64,000 nucleotides of DNA from Denitrobaculum tricleocarpae (GTDB lineage Bacteria > Pseudomonadota > Alphaproteobacteria > Kiloniellales > Kiloniellaceae): contig NZ_ML660052.1 of assembly GCF_007004665.1 (NCBI RefSeq), positions 186,001 to 250,000 of the forward strand, read 5' to 3'. The position numbers and the translations under genes are program-made. The stretch's first letter is position 1; each line of letters begins with the position of its first letter. Of this stretch, positions 1-8,330 are shown one piece after another. The notes beneath the pieces were generated by a model. The model did not search any database. It saw only the letters and a program-made list of their open reading frames with translations, and had not been told where the DNA came from.

Positions 1-1254
1 GAGCGCGTCGCGCACGCCACGCTTGTCGATCGCGTATTCCTTGACCAGGAACTCCGTGACATAAGTACGCTTGGCATCGCCCCATTCCCGGTAGTGGAGA
101 TAAAAGCGGTCCTTGTTGCAGATAAAGAGCTGACGCACGTCCAACGGCGTGACATGGGCCAGCAGATGGTTCACCAGATCCCGGTCGGCATGCGACGCCG
201 AGCGCAGGTGATAAAAATATGAGGGTTCTTCCGGCTTCAGGGGCGGGCGGGCACTGCCCTGATCGATCGCACGCAGGGTCGCCGCGATCTGATGGAATTC
301 TTCCGGCAGCGCATCCAGATGACGATGAACGGCGGAGCGCAGATCGTCGCGTGTCAGCTTCTCGAGGTCACCGGTCTCACCACTCGACGCAAGGTGATCG
401 ACCAGGATAAAATCAAGCCGTTGGCGCAGCAGCCCACGCTCGTCCAGACCCCGCGCATCAAACACCGTCTCGACCAGCCTGTTGGCGCGCAGGAAGTCTG
501 CAACCGCACCTGCATCCTGGATTGAAATCGCCGTCATATCCGCCGTCGCCGGATCGAAACCGGGATCGCAATAAACCAAAGCCGGCTGCCGCACATCCCG
601 GAAGACATAAAGTCCGCCCAGATGGGAAGTAAAGAAATTGCCTTTCCGGTAAGTGACTTCGGTCGGGCTCAGCGGGTGGCGCGAGACATCCCCAACCCGC
701 TCCGCCAGAGACACCATCTCATCCAGCGTATCCTCGTCCCACCAGGCATTGTCGCTCTCCAGAAACCTGCTGATCCCCAGGAGCAGGTCTTCCGCGTCGG
801 ACACCAGTCCGCGCGGTGTGTTGGCCTCGACCCGGATCGTACGGATCGCCAGAAGATCATCGACGCTCTCGATCCGGTAGACCGAGTTCACCAGTTCGCC
901 CATGACCGCGTCGCGGGCCGTCAGCGCAAAAAGCACATCGCGGTTGTCCTCGATGAACTGCTTCAGGATTGCACGGCTGGTGGAAAACTTCGCGCCCATC
1001 AGCGGGCAAGCGGCTTGCGCGAGGGTCAGCAGAATGAACTGCCGGTTACAGCCGTTCGGATTGATGTAGTTTTCGTCTCGAAGTTCCTCTCCGATCTCCG
1101 GCGAGAAACCGGAGAGATCGATGTGAAAGGATTCCAGCGCCGTGCGGCGCCCGGTCAGCTTTTCCAGCGCCGCATTGTAACGCGCGACCTGGGTCGGCGA
1201 AGAGACCTCCACCAGGTTGCCGTACATTAGTCCGCGCTCGATCAGCCTGCGCAT
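1..1254 (-). CDS. Conserved hypothetical protein, probably DUF6638 family (C-terminus cut by window edge)
   Basis: The reading frame is open for 418 codons from an ATG at 1254 and runs off the left edge. The start lies 4 bases after the stop of the AAA+ ATPase gene, and an AAGGAGGG ribosome site lies inside that gene's last codons, so the two are translationally linked. The protein starts MRRLIERGLMYGNLVEV and has no signal peptide or clear membrane segment. I recognise no catalytic motif. From memory it resembles the uncharacterised DUF6638 family, which sits beside an AAA ATPase in other alphaproteobacteria; I could not check this. It is the last gene of a four-gene leftward operon and is probably nearly complete. 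The function is unknown. Confidence 0.75.
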   Translation of the reverse strand, partial: MRRLIERGLMYGNLVEVSSPTQVARYNAALEKLTGRRTALESFHIDLSGFSPEIGEELRDENYINPNGCNRQFILLTLAQAACPLMGAKFSTSRAILKQFIEDNRDVLFALTARDAVMGELVNSVYRIESVDDLLAIRTIRVEANTPRGLVSDAEDLLLGISRFLESDNAWWDEDTLDEMVSLAERVGDVSRHPLSPTEVTYRKGNFFTSHLGGLYVFRDVRQPALVYCDPGFDPATADMTAISIQDAGAVADFLRANRLVETVFDARGLDERGLLRQRLDFILVDHLASSGETGDLEKLTRDDLRSAVHRHLDALPEEFHQIAATLRAIDQGSARPPLKPEEPSYFYHLRSASHADRDLVNHLLAHVTPLDVRQLFICNKDRFYLHYREWGDAKRTYVTEFLVKEYAIDKRGVRDAL

Positions 1255-1258
1255 GACG

Positions 1259-3220
1259 TCAGCCCTCCTTGCCCGCGAAACGCGCACGCGCGGCGGCCAT
1301 GCGGGTCATCTCCTTGACCTGCGCATCGATCGCCGCTTCGTCGGACGCGTTGCCGTAGCGGAATTCACTGTCCGCGTAGCGGTTGATCTCCTGGATCACC
1401 ATCTCCGGCGTGATGGGGCGCGTCAGTTCGCGGATCATGGCCAGCTTGGTGTCGTAGTCCTTTTGCAGGAAGAGCTCGCTGTTCTCCATCCACTCGTCGG
1501 GAAGCTCGAAGTCCATGGCCCGGACCTTGACCGCATCGGTGATGTTCTTGATCGCCCGTCCGGTAAAGCGCTCGTCCGCCTCCTGGATGGCCTTCAGATA
1601 TGCGCCCATCTTCTCGATGGTATCCAGTTCGCCGATGGCATCGCGTGCGCGGTCGAAGACATTTGCCAGTTGCTCTTCCTGCGGACGGCTGTGTTGCGCA
1701 TAGGACGCCGCGACCGCAGACTTGATTTCCTGCGCCGCGAAGAGATCGTGGTCACCGACGGGGATGTTGTGGTTCGAGCCCAGCAGCAGATGCAGAATGT
1801 CGATGTAGTCCGCACGCGTCTGCGGGCCGTCGACCAGAAACCGGGCGCCGGCGCGCTGACGAAGCGCGTCATCCACATTCTCAGGATAGTTGGAGAACAT
1901 ACCGAAGGTGCAGTTGCCCCGCACCACGGTGTTGGCACCCGCGAAGCTCTCCATCAGCACCGCCGTCACTTCCTGCTGGCCCGCGGAGGACTGACGGTCG
2001 CCGCGCTTGCCCGCGATCTGGTCGATGTCGTCGATGGTCCCGAAGCCAATCACATGGGGATCCAGAACCGCGCGGATAAAGGCCTTGGCGTTCTGGCCGG
2101 ATTTTCCCTGATAGCTGTCGATCGAGTCCGAGGAGAGGTTCTCGTAACGGAAGGGATAGCCGGCGTTCTGGCAGTAGTCGTTCAGCAGACCCGCGATCAT
2201 CTGGATCAGGGTCGTCTTACCGGTGCCGGGCTTGCCATCCCCCATGAAGGTGAAGATAAAACCGCCCAGTTCCGCAAAGGGGTTGAGGCGCCGGTCGAAG
2301 TCGTAAGCCATGAGCATCTTCGCCAGCTTGAGCGACTGATACTTGGCGATATGATTGCCCACCACCTCGTGAGGCTTTTTGAAGGTCATGGTCAGGCTGG
2401 TGGACCGCGCCCGGGTCGCCGGGGTGAAGCCGTCGATCTGGAAGTCGTCCGCCTCGACCCGGAAGCTGGCCGCCAGGAAGGCCTCGAGCCCCGGCGCCGA
2501 CTGGGCCCGGATGGAAACCTCCTCCATCAGTCGCTCCATGAAGGCGGCGACTGCCGGGATCAGATCCGCTTCCACCTTGGCCTTCTCGGCGACAACCTGG
2601 TCCAGCTCCCAGAGTGCCCCCTTGAGCGCCAGGGCCGGATTATCGGTCAGGATTTCCTTCAGGTCTTCGACCTGGACCTCGTGCTCTCCCGCCTCGCCGC
2701 TGTGTGCCGCCAGCAGAAACGCGCTCATATTTGCGAAGACATGCAGCACGATCAGCGAAGCGGCCGCGAGCAGTTCACCGAACTCGGCCTTCTTACCGGC
2801 TTCCAGACTGCCGTCGCGATTGCTGCGTTTCAAAGCGCCAAGCGGCGTCTGCTCATCGTATAGATCGCTGACCGCATGGGCCGTGGCGATCGCCCGGCGC
2901 AGGCTCGAGAGAACCGTCGCCTGGGTTGCGCTGACCAGAGGATCCCCGTCATCGGCTGCTTCGATGCGGCCGATCAGAACGACGCCCTCCTTACGGGCGG
3001 GACGGCGTGCGGCCAATCCCGGCGTTGTCGAGCGAAAGGCCCGGCGGGCCGGAATTCCACCGCGTGCAGCAGCCTCCGGAGACGTCGCCGTAACGGCCCC
3101 GGCGCGCGCCGTTCCGATCCGCGGGTGATGCTCGAAACCCTCGAGCAAGTGAAAGGCCGGCTCGTAATGGCTCCGAATATCCTGTTCTCGGATCTCCATC
3201 AGATTTTTAGCGACCGACAT
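1259..3220 (-). CDS. AAA+ ATPase, classical AAA-like, of an uncharacterised four-gene cassette
   Basis: The 653-residue protein has a long N-terminal region (about residues 1-310) and one central AAA+ module. The Walker A motif reads GKPGTGKTT with K335. A pore-loop-like stretch SYQGKSGQNAKAFIRA follows. The Walker B reads GTIDDID, with D397 and with D398 where the catalytic Glu normally stands. A sensor-1-like FSNYPEN and a putative arginine finger in LRQRAGAR come next. This order is typical of classical AAA remodelling ATPases that act on protein substrates. The ATG at 3220 has GGGAGA upstream. It is third of four leftward genes, so its partners are likely the coiled-coil protein at 4433-5536 and the unknowns on either side. 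The substrate is unknown. Confidence 0.9.
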   Translation of the reverse strand: MSVAKNLMEIREQDIRSHYEPAFHLLEGFEHHPRIGTARAGAVTATSPEAAARGGIPARRAFRSTTPGLAARRPARKEGVVLIGRIEAADDGDPLVSATQATVLSSLRRAIATAHAVSDLYDEQTPLGALKRSNRDGSLEAGKKAEFGELLAAASLIVLHVFANMSAFLLAAHSGEAGEHEVQVEDLKEILTDNPALALKGALWELDQVVAEKAKVEADLIPAVAAFMERLMEEVSIRAQSAPGLEAFLAASFRVEADDFQIDGFTPATRARSTSLTMTFKKPHEVVGNHIAKYQSLKLAKMLMAYDFDRRLNPFAELGGFIFTFMGDGKPGTGKTTLIQMIAGLLNDYCQNAGYPFRYENLSSDSIDSYQGKSGQNAKAFIRAVLDPHVIGFGTIDDIDQIAGKRGDRQSSAGQQEVTAVLMESFAGANTVVRGNCTFGMFSNYPENVDDALRQRAGARFLVDGPQTRADYIDILHLLLGSNHNIPVGDHDLFAAQEIKSAVAASYAQHSRPQEEQLANVFDRARDAIGELDTIEKMGAYLKAIQEADERFTGRAIKNITDAVKVRAMDFELPDEWMENSELFLQKDYDTKLAMIRELTRPITPEMVIQEINRYADSEFRYGNASDEAAIDAQVKEMTRMAAARARFAGKEG

Positions 3221-3264
3221 TTTGTCTCCCGTCGTTATTCAAGCGCCGAACTCAAGCAATGGAT

Positions 3265-4407
3265 TCAAGCGCCGGTCATGACGCTGCCATCGGCGGCGAC
3301 CACGTACTTGCGAACATTCCGCAAACTGGAAAAGTCTTTGTCGATCAGCACCTGGTAGGGCCGGTGTGGTAAAATGATCGAGCGTTCCAAATGAGTGACA
3401 CCGGCTTCCTGAGAGGCCGTGTCATAGGGATCGATGTGAAAGACCTCGGTCTCGACTTTTCCGAAAATCCCGGCGGCTTTCTGCTCTGTCTTTTTGGACA
3501 GCAGGGTTTCAACCGACCATGACATGGTCCAGTCGAGACCTGGCGCCCCGGAGGCCTCGGCCAGGATCTCGCGCAGCGGCCCCTGCTGCCGGGTAAAGGT
3601 ATGAGAATACATCGGGCCGACATGGACTCTGCGCAAAAACTTCGGATGAAGGTCGGGAAAGTCCTTATCGAAACCGCGGGCGATGGTCAGCAGTTTCAGA
3701 TCCGACAAGGACTGCGCCAGAAGATGAGTCTGTACCTTGGGCCATCGGAATTCATCGGTTGAGAGCGCCCGGTCGCTGCTGTCCTCCATCATCATCTGAT
3801 AGAGCACGGGAAGATTCTGCGAGCTGTCGTAGACCGCCCAATGGACGAAATAGCGGCGCCGCTTGGAGGTGTCGACCGGCTTGTCCTTGCCCAGCCACAC
3901 CAATTGCGGATGGTTCTGCGCCAGGAACAGGTTCCGGTCGCGCAGCATCTCGTAGTAGACCCGCTGGCTCATGGCATACTGCAGATCGCGCGGCTTTTCG
4001 CGCTTCTGCAGGATGTGCTGCACCATCTCCTGCTTGAGGACATCGCGTGAGGGCAGACTGCCCAGATGATGATCGACTTGAGACAGATCGTTGGCCATCT
4101 GCAGGAGCTCGCGGAATACGGGGAAGCCCGAGTCCGTCCTGTCGATTTCCAGCGCCGAGGAGACGGCTTTTCCGAGGGTTCCGGTCAGGAGATACTTGGT
4201 GGAGAGAGCCTCGAAGCTGTTCGAGAGCGCTTTGAGATAGCCCTCGATGACATCGAGCTGCAAAGCGCCGAAACTCTCCGCGTCATCGGGACGGTCGAGC
4301 GCGGCCACGGCCCGCAGGTTCCCGACAATCCGCTCAAATTTCGCAAAGTAACGCCGGCAAGCTGCGTTGTCGCGCAATTCGAGTGTCTCACTTCCTGAGT
4401 CTGTCAC
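3265..4407 (-). CDS. Hypothetical protein of the AAA+ cassette
   Basis: I do not recognise this protein of about 380 residues. I chose the GTG at 4407, which is preceded by GGGGAACGGA and lies 25 bases after the upstream stop; the open frame itself extends to 4509 but would then overlap the upstream gene. The sequence is soluble-looking with a helical N-terminal half and many aromatic and basic residues (YFVHWAVYDSS, YSHTFTRQQ). There is no signal peptide or membrane segment. It lies between the coiled-coil gene and the AAA+ gene, 44 bases from the latter, so all are probably co-transcribed. It may be an adaptor or substrate of the ATPase; that is inference. Confidence 0.75.
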   Translation of the reverse strand: MTDSGSETLELRDNAACRRYFAKFERIVGNLRAVAALDRPDDAESFGALQLDVIEGYLKALSNSFEALSTKYLLTGTLGKAVSSALEIDRTDSGFPVFRELLQMANDLSQVDHHLGSLPSRDVLKQEMVQHILQKREKPRDLQYAMSQRVYYEMLRDRNLFLAQNHPQLVWLGKDKPVDTSKRRRYFVHWAVYDSSQNLPVLYQMMMEDSSDRALSTDEFRWPKVQTHLLAQSLSDLKLLTIARGFDKDFPDLHPKFLRRVHVGPMYSHTFTRQQGPLREILAEASGAPGLDWTMSWSVETLLSKKTEQKAAGIFGKVETEVFHIDPYDTASQEAGVTHLERSIILPHRPYQVLIDKDFSSLRNVRKYVVAADGSVMTGA

Positions 4408-4432
4408 AGCGTCCGTTCCCCAGCCTGCAACC

Positions 4433-5536
4433 TCAGAGACTCTCCTCGCCGTAGAGATTCTTATCGTGCTTTTCGACGATCTTGGCGAAGCGGCGGACGA
4501 AGCGCTCATCGGACTTCGCCTTTTCCTCGAGAACCTTCCGCGCGAAGACCATGTGATCCTCGTGGTTTTCCATCATCTCGGCCATGCGGCTCTGCGTCGC
4601 AGATCCAATGGCCGCCATTGCGGCCTGGGCCTTCTCGTCGGTTGCAACGCCGATTTCGTTGATGCGGTGCGCAACGTCCTGCTGCTGCGCGGTCTTCAAC
4701 GACTTGGTCAGGGCGTCGTAGAGAACGACCCGCTGCTTGGTATCGGTCTGCAGTTTGTTGATCAGCACCATTTGAGTGGCGGCCTGGTTCTGCAGAGAGT
4801 CGACCCAGGACTTGCCCTTTTCAATATAGCGCTCCAGGGTCTGAGACCGCGCCAGCTTGACCTGCTCGCCTTGCACCAGCTCGTTATAACGGGTGTTGAG
4901 CGCAGCAAGTTCAGTCTCGAGCGCTGTACGGGCGGCCGCGTCCTGCTCCATGGAAATCCGGTTTTCGAGATCGATGATCTGAGGATCCATGGCCAGGATT
5001 TCGGCCCGCTCGGCCTCCAGTTCGGCAACCACGATCTCCCGGTCGTTCAGAGTCTCGGTCAGGTTGGTATTGACCTGCTCTTTGTGCATGTTCAGGACAT
5101 CGAGCTGATCGCTCAGCATTTTGATGATGACGTCCGATTTGGAAATCAGATCCTGCAGCTTATCGTCGACGGAAGAATTGCGGATCCGCTCTTCGCGCAT
5201 AGAGTCCGACTTTGCGCTGGAAAAAAAGCCGACGAACGTCTCCATGCCAGAGCGTTCGCGCATCTCGTCGAAGTCTTTTGAAAATCCGGCCGTGACCTCG
5301 TCCAGCCCCATAATCAAATCCGCGATGTTCGCATTCATCGCTTCATTGTGGGAATGAACGTCGTCCAGGGTCGCATTTTCGATATCGATGTCGATGTCTC
5401 CACCTTCCTTAAGACGCGATCGCGTCCCTTCAATCTGGCTCGAGAGGGCAGCGACCTTTGCCTTGGCCTCACGGACTTCTGCTTCTGCCGATTGAATAGC
5501 GGTGTCGAATTTCTGCATCGATGTGAAAACTCCCAT
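4433..5536 (-). CDS. Coiled-coil protein of the AAA+ cassette (PspA/TelA-like architecture)
   Basis: The 367-residue protein is strongly helical and charged, with long coiled coils over about residues 10-50 and 125-330. It has no signal peptide or membrane segment, so it is cytoplasmic or peripheral to the membrane. The stretch around NQAATQMVLINKLQ and the following helix recall TelA-type toxic-anion-resistance proteins, and the general build recalls PspA; neither match is firm. Homologues are, from memory, sometimes annotated as microtubule-binding proteins merely because of the coiled coil. It is the first gene of the leftward cassette. The start is the ATG at 5536; the ATG seven codons in, with GGGAG upstream, is an alternative. 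Confidence 0.8.
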   Translation of the reverse strand: MGVFTSMQKFDTAIQSAEAEVREAKAKVAALSSQIEGTRSRLKEGGDIDIDIENATLDDVHSHNEAMNANIADLIMGLDEVTAGFSKDFDEMRERSGMETFVGFFSSAKSDSMREERIRNSSVDDKLQDLISKSDVIIKMLSDQLDVLNMHKEQVNTNLTETLNDREIVVAELEAERAEILAMDPQIIDLENRISMEQDAAARTALETELAALNTRYNELVQGEQVKLARSQTLERYIEKGKSWVDSLQNQAATQMVLINKLQTDTKQRVVLYDALTKSLKTAQQQDVAHRINEIGVATDEKAQAAMAAIGSATQSRMAEMMENHEDHMVFARKVLEEKAKSDERFVRRFAKIVEKHDKNLYGEESL

Positions 5537-5815
5537 AGCGAGAAGGACCTGTTCGAGAACAGCACTCTACATATCTGAGTATTCTGGGCCAGAGTTTAAA
5601 GATGAAACCAACCGGATACGCGCGTTTTACGCCGGAAGCGGGGAGAAATCCTGGATGCCTCGAAAATGCCTTAGCTATTGATATTACAAGTAAATTTTTT
5701 GTTACCCACAGGCAAAACTATACCGTTGGTTGCATACAATATCTTGCGTCCGTTAACTATTTCCCGGAGGAAACCGGTCATGAAAGTCGCATCTTGATCG
5801 TATCAGTCCAACACT

Positions 5816-5952
5816 AGAGCGCGTCATGTTTTAACGGAAACACTCTGTGTTTTCGCTAAAACATGTGAACCCGCTCTACATCTTATAATAAGAGCAGATT
5901 CACCGGTACGACGGATCGCCGAAGGCGATTCCAACTAAACCGGGTCTGCTCT
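5816..5952 (-). repeat. Two-hairpin palindromic repeat, copy 1
   Basis: Two adjacent stem-loops fill most of the gap 5537-5950. Hairpin B (5891-5952) has outer arms AGAGCAGA/TCTGCTCT and a core ATCGCCgaaGGCGAT. Hairpin A (5816-5877) has outer arms AGAGCG/CGCTCT and an inner stem CATGTTTTA/TAAAACATG. Read in the direction of the sulfotransferase gene, B follows the gene directly and shares bases with its TAG stop (5951-5953), then A follows. A diverged copy lies at 19478-19608. The rest of the gap (5537-5815) is AT-rich and presumably carries the promoter of the leftward cassette; I see no gene in it. Confidence 0.8.
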
Positions 5953-6853
5953 AACGCTCGCCCAATAACCATGTCGCGCAGTCGGGCCCGAGCTCCTCTT
6001 CCGCCCGTTGCCGGTAAGCCATGTTGTCCTCAGCACTGAGGACATCACGCCAACGGCCGTTTTCACCCTTGTGCAGAAAGGTTTTGGCTCCGCCTTCCCA
6101 AAAAGCGCCGCCCATAGCGACAATCGGCGCCGCATGCTCTCTCATGTAGTCGAAGCCGCAATGCTCGAGGATGGCATCCCAGTTTTCCTTTTTGACAGGG
6201 ATCTCCAAAAAGGCCGCGATGCGCCGGATTTCACCCGGCAGATCGGCTTTCATATCGGTAAAATGAACCAGCAATACATTCGGCAGGTCCCGAACCTGCC
6301 ACCAGGACCTGACATTCTCCCAAAAGGGCCAGAAGGGATAGCCGTTGCTCTCAATCCAGTCATAGTAGTACTGCCGGACAGAGTGTGACGGCCGTTCGAT
6401 CGGTGGACCCTCGCGGCCGGGTGTGTCGTTCAGCAAATCGTACCAGAGCTGGCTGGCATTGGCGTGGTGGTTATGCAGGCTCCAGGCGATGTCACGCCCG
6501 TCCCTGCCGACATAGATGTACTTGGCCTTGGGAGAGAACACGAGTGCATCGACCGGCAAATGCGTTTTCACAAAGCGCCGATGCTTCTGTTTCTCCAGTT
6601 CAGCCAGCTTCACTTCCTTTGGTGGCACGCGCAGATCAACCCAGGGCGAAATCTGCGCAACCGGCACCTTGGGCCTTCCCTTGAAGATTAGCTGCCCGAC
6701 AATCTGCTGCAGCCAGGTTGCGCCTGACTTTGCATAAGTCGCGATAACAATGTCATCGTTCCGAAAGGCAAAGTCGTTCCAAACACTTGAGTCGATATGA
6801 TGGTTATGCAGTTCTCTGGTCTTTTCCGGCCAGGTCAGATTGTCCACGGTCAT
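5951..6853 (-). CDS. Sulfotransferase domain protein
   Basis: The 300-residue protein belongs to the PAPS-dependent sulfotransferases (PF00685), which move sulfate from 3'-phosphoadenylyl sulfate to a hydroxyl or amine of a small molecule. The 5'-phosphosulfate loop is TYAKSGATW (residues 39-47). A catalytic His is likely in FVKTHLP (H98). The 3'-phosphate loop is YVGRDGRD (114-121), and the C-terminal cofactor motif is HKGENGRWRD (261-270). The start is the ATG at 6853, seven bases after AGGGAG; an in-frame ATG at 6913 lacks a ribosome site. It stands alone between repeats. The acceptor substrate is unknown. Its stop codon overlaps the repeat at 5816-5952. Confidence 0.88.
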   Translation of the reverse strand: MTVDNLTWPEKTRELHNHHIDSSVWNDFAFRNDDIVIATYAKSGATWLQQIVGQLIFKGRPKVPVAQISPWVDLRVPPKEVKLAELEKQKHRRFVKTHLPVDALVFSPKAKYIYVGRDGRDIAWSLHNHHANASQLWYDLLNDTPGREGPPIERPSHSVRQYYYDWIESNGYPFWPFWENVRSWWQVRDLPNVLLVHFTDMKADLPGEIRRIAAFLEIPVKKENWDAILEHCGFDYMREHAAPIVAMGGAFWEGGAKTFLHKGENGRWRDVLSAEDNMAYRQRAEEELGPDCATWLLGER

Positions 6854-7034
6854 GCTGCACTCCCTAAAATCTGATCGTTCTCGCCGGATAGGCGGAAAAC
6901 GAACACACTTCAAAAGCGTATTAGAGAGAAACCATGACTCTAAATAATTAACAAAAACAACTCTAAATGCATTTTTCGAGAGCCTGAAAACAACTTTAAT
7001 AGAGTCATCAGGATTGCATCATCACCGGCACGTC

Positions 7035-7352
7035 CTAGGTTGAGGACTCATATTCTTTGACGGTCTTGACGATAAAATTATGTTTTCTGGCAAGGAGTTA
7101 GGAATGGAGCGATGCTGTAGCATCGTGCTTAGCCAGAATTGGACTGACGACACGACGCTGCCCAGAACGTGGTTCCCAGAACGTGGTTCCCAGAACTCAT
7201 AATCTCGCCGCCCCTTTGGGGTCTTGTTTTGCCTGGTTTTAGGGGCGTCGAGCCCTCTCACCGGGCCTACGGGCCCGCTTTCGAGACCTCTCCTGCCTAA
7301 AACCAGGCAAAACACGATCAAGACCATCAAGGAATATGAGTCCTTAACTTAG
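7035..7352. mobile_element. MITE-like element with about 35-bp terminal inverted repeats
   Basis: The left end (7035-7070, CTAGGTTGAGGACTCATATT and onward to GGTCTTGA) and the right end (7318-7352) are near-perfect inverted repeats differing at only a few bases. Inside, a second inverted repeat, GTTTTGCCTGGTTTTAGG at about 7226-7243 against its complement at about 7296-7313, makes a long hairpin. A short direct duplication (CCCAGAACGTGGTT) lies near 7160-7190. The element is about 318 bp and has no convincing gene, so it looks like a non-autonomous transposon derivative. Its right tip supplies the TAA stop of the lysR gene (7349-7351). The outermost bases CTAG and TTAG fit a YTAR-type target, as used by some IS5 relatives; that is inference. 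Confidence 0.7.
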
Positions 7353-8224
7353 TGACGTTCCTTCATCAGTTCGGCAAGGAGCGGGTTGGGGAAGCGCCGC
7401 TCTACGGTTACACCGTAAAAAGTCTCCGTCAGATTGGAGAGCTGCGCGCTTTCTACAAGCGCGCCGCTCGCGAGTTCATCGCGCACAACAATCGGCGGCA
7501 TGACCGCCAAGCCGATCCCCTCACGCGCCAGGAGACGCATCATCGCCATGTCATCGACTTCGGCAACGATCTGCGGCCGGACGCCGAGCCGGTCGACGAG
7601 GGCATCGAATCCCATTCGCAGGCCGCTGGCGGCAGTGGGCAGAATGAGGGCCGACCGGCTGAAGCGCTCAGGCAGAGTGAGATCCGGCGGACAGAGTTCC
7701 GGGACGCCGATCAGGCTAAGCGTCTGTTCATCCAGCCGCTGCACGACAAATGAGGTGAGGGCATCGGCGGGTGGTGGCTGGTTGGTCAGGACGAGATCCA
7801 GATGCAGCGCCGAGAGTGCGCTGAAGAGCTCCCCGGCGCTTCCCGAGCGCAGAATGACCTCCACGTCCGGCCGGCCCAGCACAGGGCGCAGGAAAGCCAG
7901 CTGAAAGTTCCGCGAGAGTGTGGCCAGAGAGCCGACACGCAGAGCCTGCCGCTGCTCGCCGCTCTGTTGGAGAGTGGCAATCAGCTCCCGTCCGGTCGCG
8001 AAGATGGAGTCGGCATGGTCGAGCGCGATCCGGCCGGCCTCGGTCAGGTATAGAGCGCGTCCCCGGCGCTCGAAGAGAGCCTGGCCCAAGCGCTCCTCCA
8101 GTTGTCGGATCTGGGTCGAGATAGCGGACTGAGACACGTTCAGCTGCGCCGCTGCCCGGGTCAGGTTGCCTTCGTGGGCGACGGTCTGGAAATACCGAAG
8201 ATGGTGATAGTTCAATTCAGTCAT
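7349..8224 (-). CDS. LysR-family regulator, probable regulator of dabB-dabA
   Basis: The 291-residue protein has an N-terminal winged helix-turn-helix (LNYHHLRYFQTVAHEGNLTRAAAQ, residues about 4-60) and a C-terminal LysR substrate-binding domain. I use the ATG at 8224; a GTG nine bases upstream also fits. It is divergent from dabB with about 106 bases between, and an inverted repeat TACA-N5-TGTA lies between them. It therefore probably controls the dab operon, as CbbR-type or similar LysR proteins control carbon-uptake genes; the effector is unknown. The stop codon lies in the end of the MITE-like element, so the last residue may not be ancestral. Confidence 0.88.
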   Translation of the reverse strand: MTELNYHHLRYFQTVAHEGNLTRAAAQLNVSQSAISTQIRQLEERLGQALFERRGRALYLTEAGRIALDHADSIFATGRELIATLQQSGEQRQALRVGSLATLSRNFQLAFLRPVLGRPDVEVILRSGSAGELFSALSALHLDLVLTNQPPPADALTSFVVQRLDEQTLSLIGVPELCPPDLTLPERFSRSALILPTAASGLRMGFDALVDRLGVRPQIVAEVDDMAMMRLLAREGIGLAVMPPIVVRDELASGALVESAQLSNLTETFYGVTVERRFPNPLLAELMKERH

Positions 8225-8250
8225 AACGTTCACTTAAACAGAACAAAAAC

Positions 8251-8265
8251 TTACAAACAATGTAT
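8251..8265. promoter_or_regulatory. Candidate LysR operator between lysR and dabB
   Basis: The sequence TTACAAACAATGTAT is an interrupted palindrome of the T-N11-A type bound by LysR regulators. It lies in the divergent lysR-dabB intergenic region, 66 bases before the dabB start. Confidence 0.5.
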
Positions 8266-8330
8266 TTTTCTTGAGTCAAAGAGACGCGTAGAACCTTGAG
8301 CGTTTTGAACCCTGCTGGAACGCCCCTGTT

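Noticed and set aside
1217-2863. Long plus-strand open frame opposite the AAA+ gene
   Set aside because: It mirrors the GC-rich codons of the real ATPase and has no motif or ribosome site.
5602-5817. 71-codon plus-strand frame upstream of the two-hairpin repeat
   Set aside because: It has no ribosome site or family similarity, and it lies in the region that must carry the cassette promoter.
7022-7330. 102-codon minus-strand frame across the MITE-like element
   Set aside because: It runs through both inverted repeats and their hairpins; the encoded sequence is low in information and resembles no transposase.
7035-7352. Target-site duplication of the MITE-like element
   Set aside because: The outer tetramers CTAG and TTAG are similar but not identical, so a duplication cannot be claimed.
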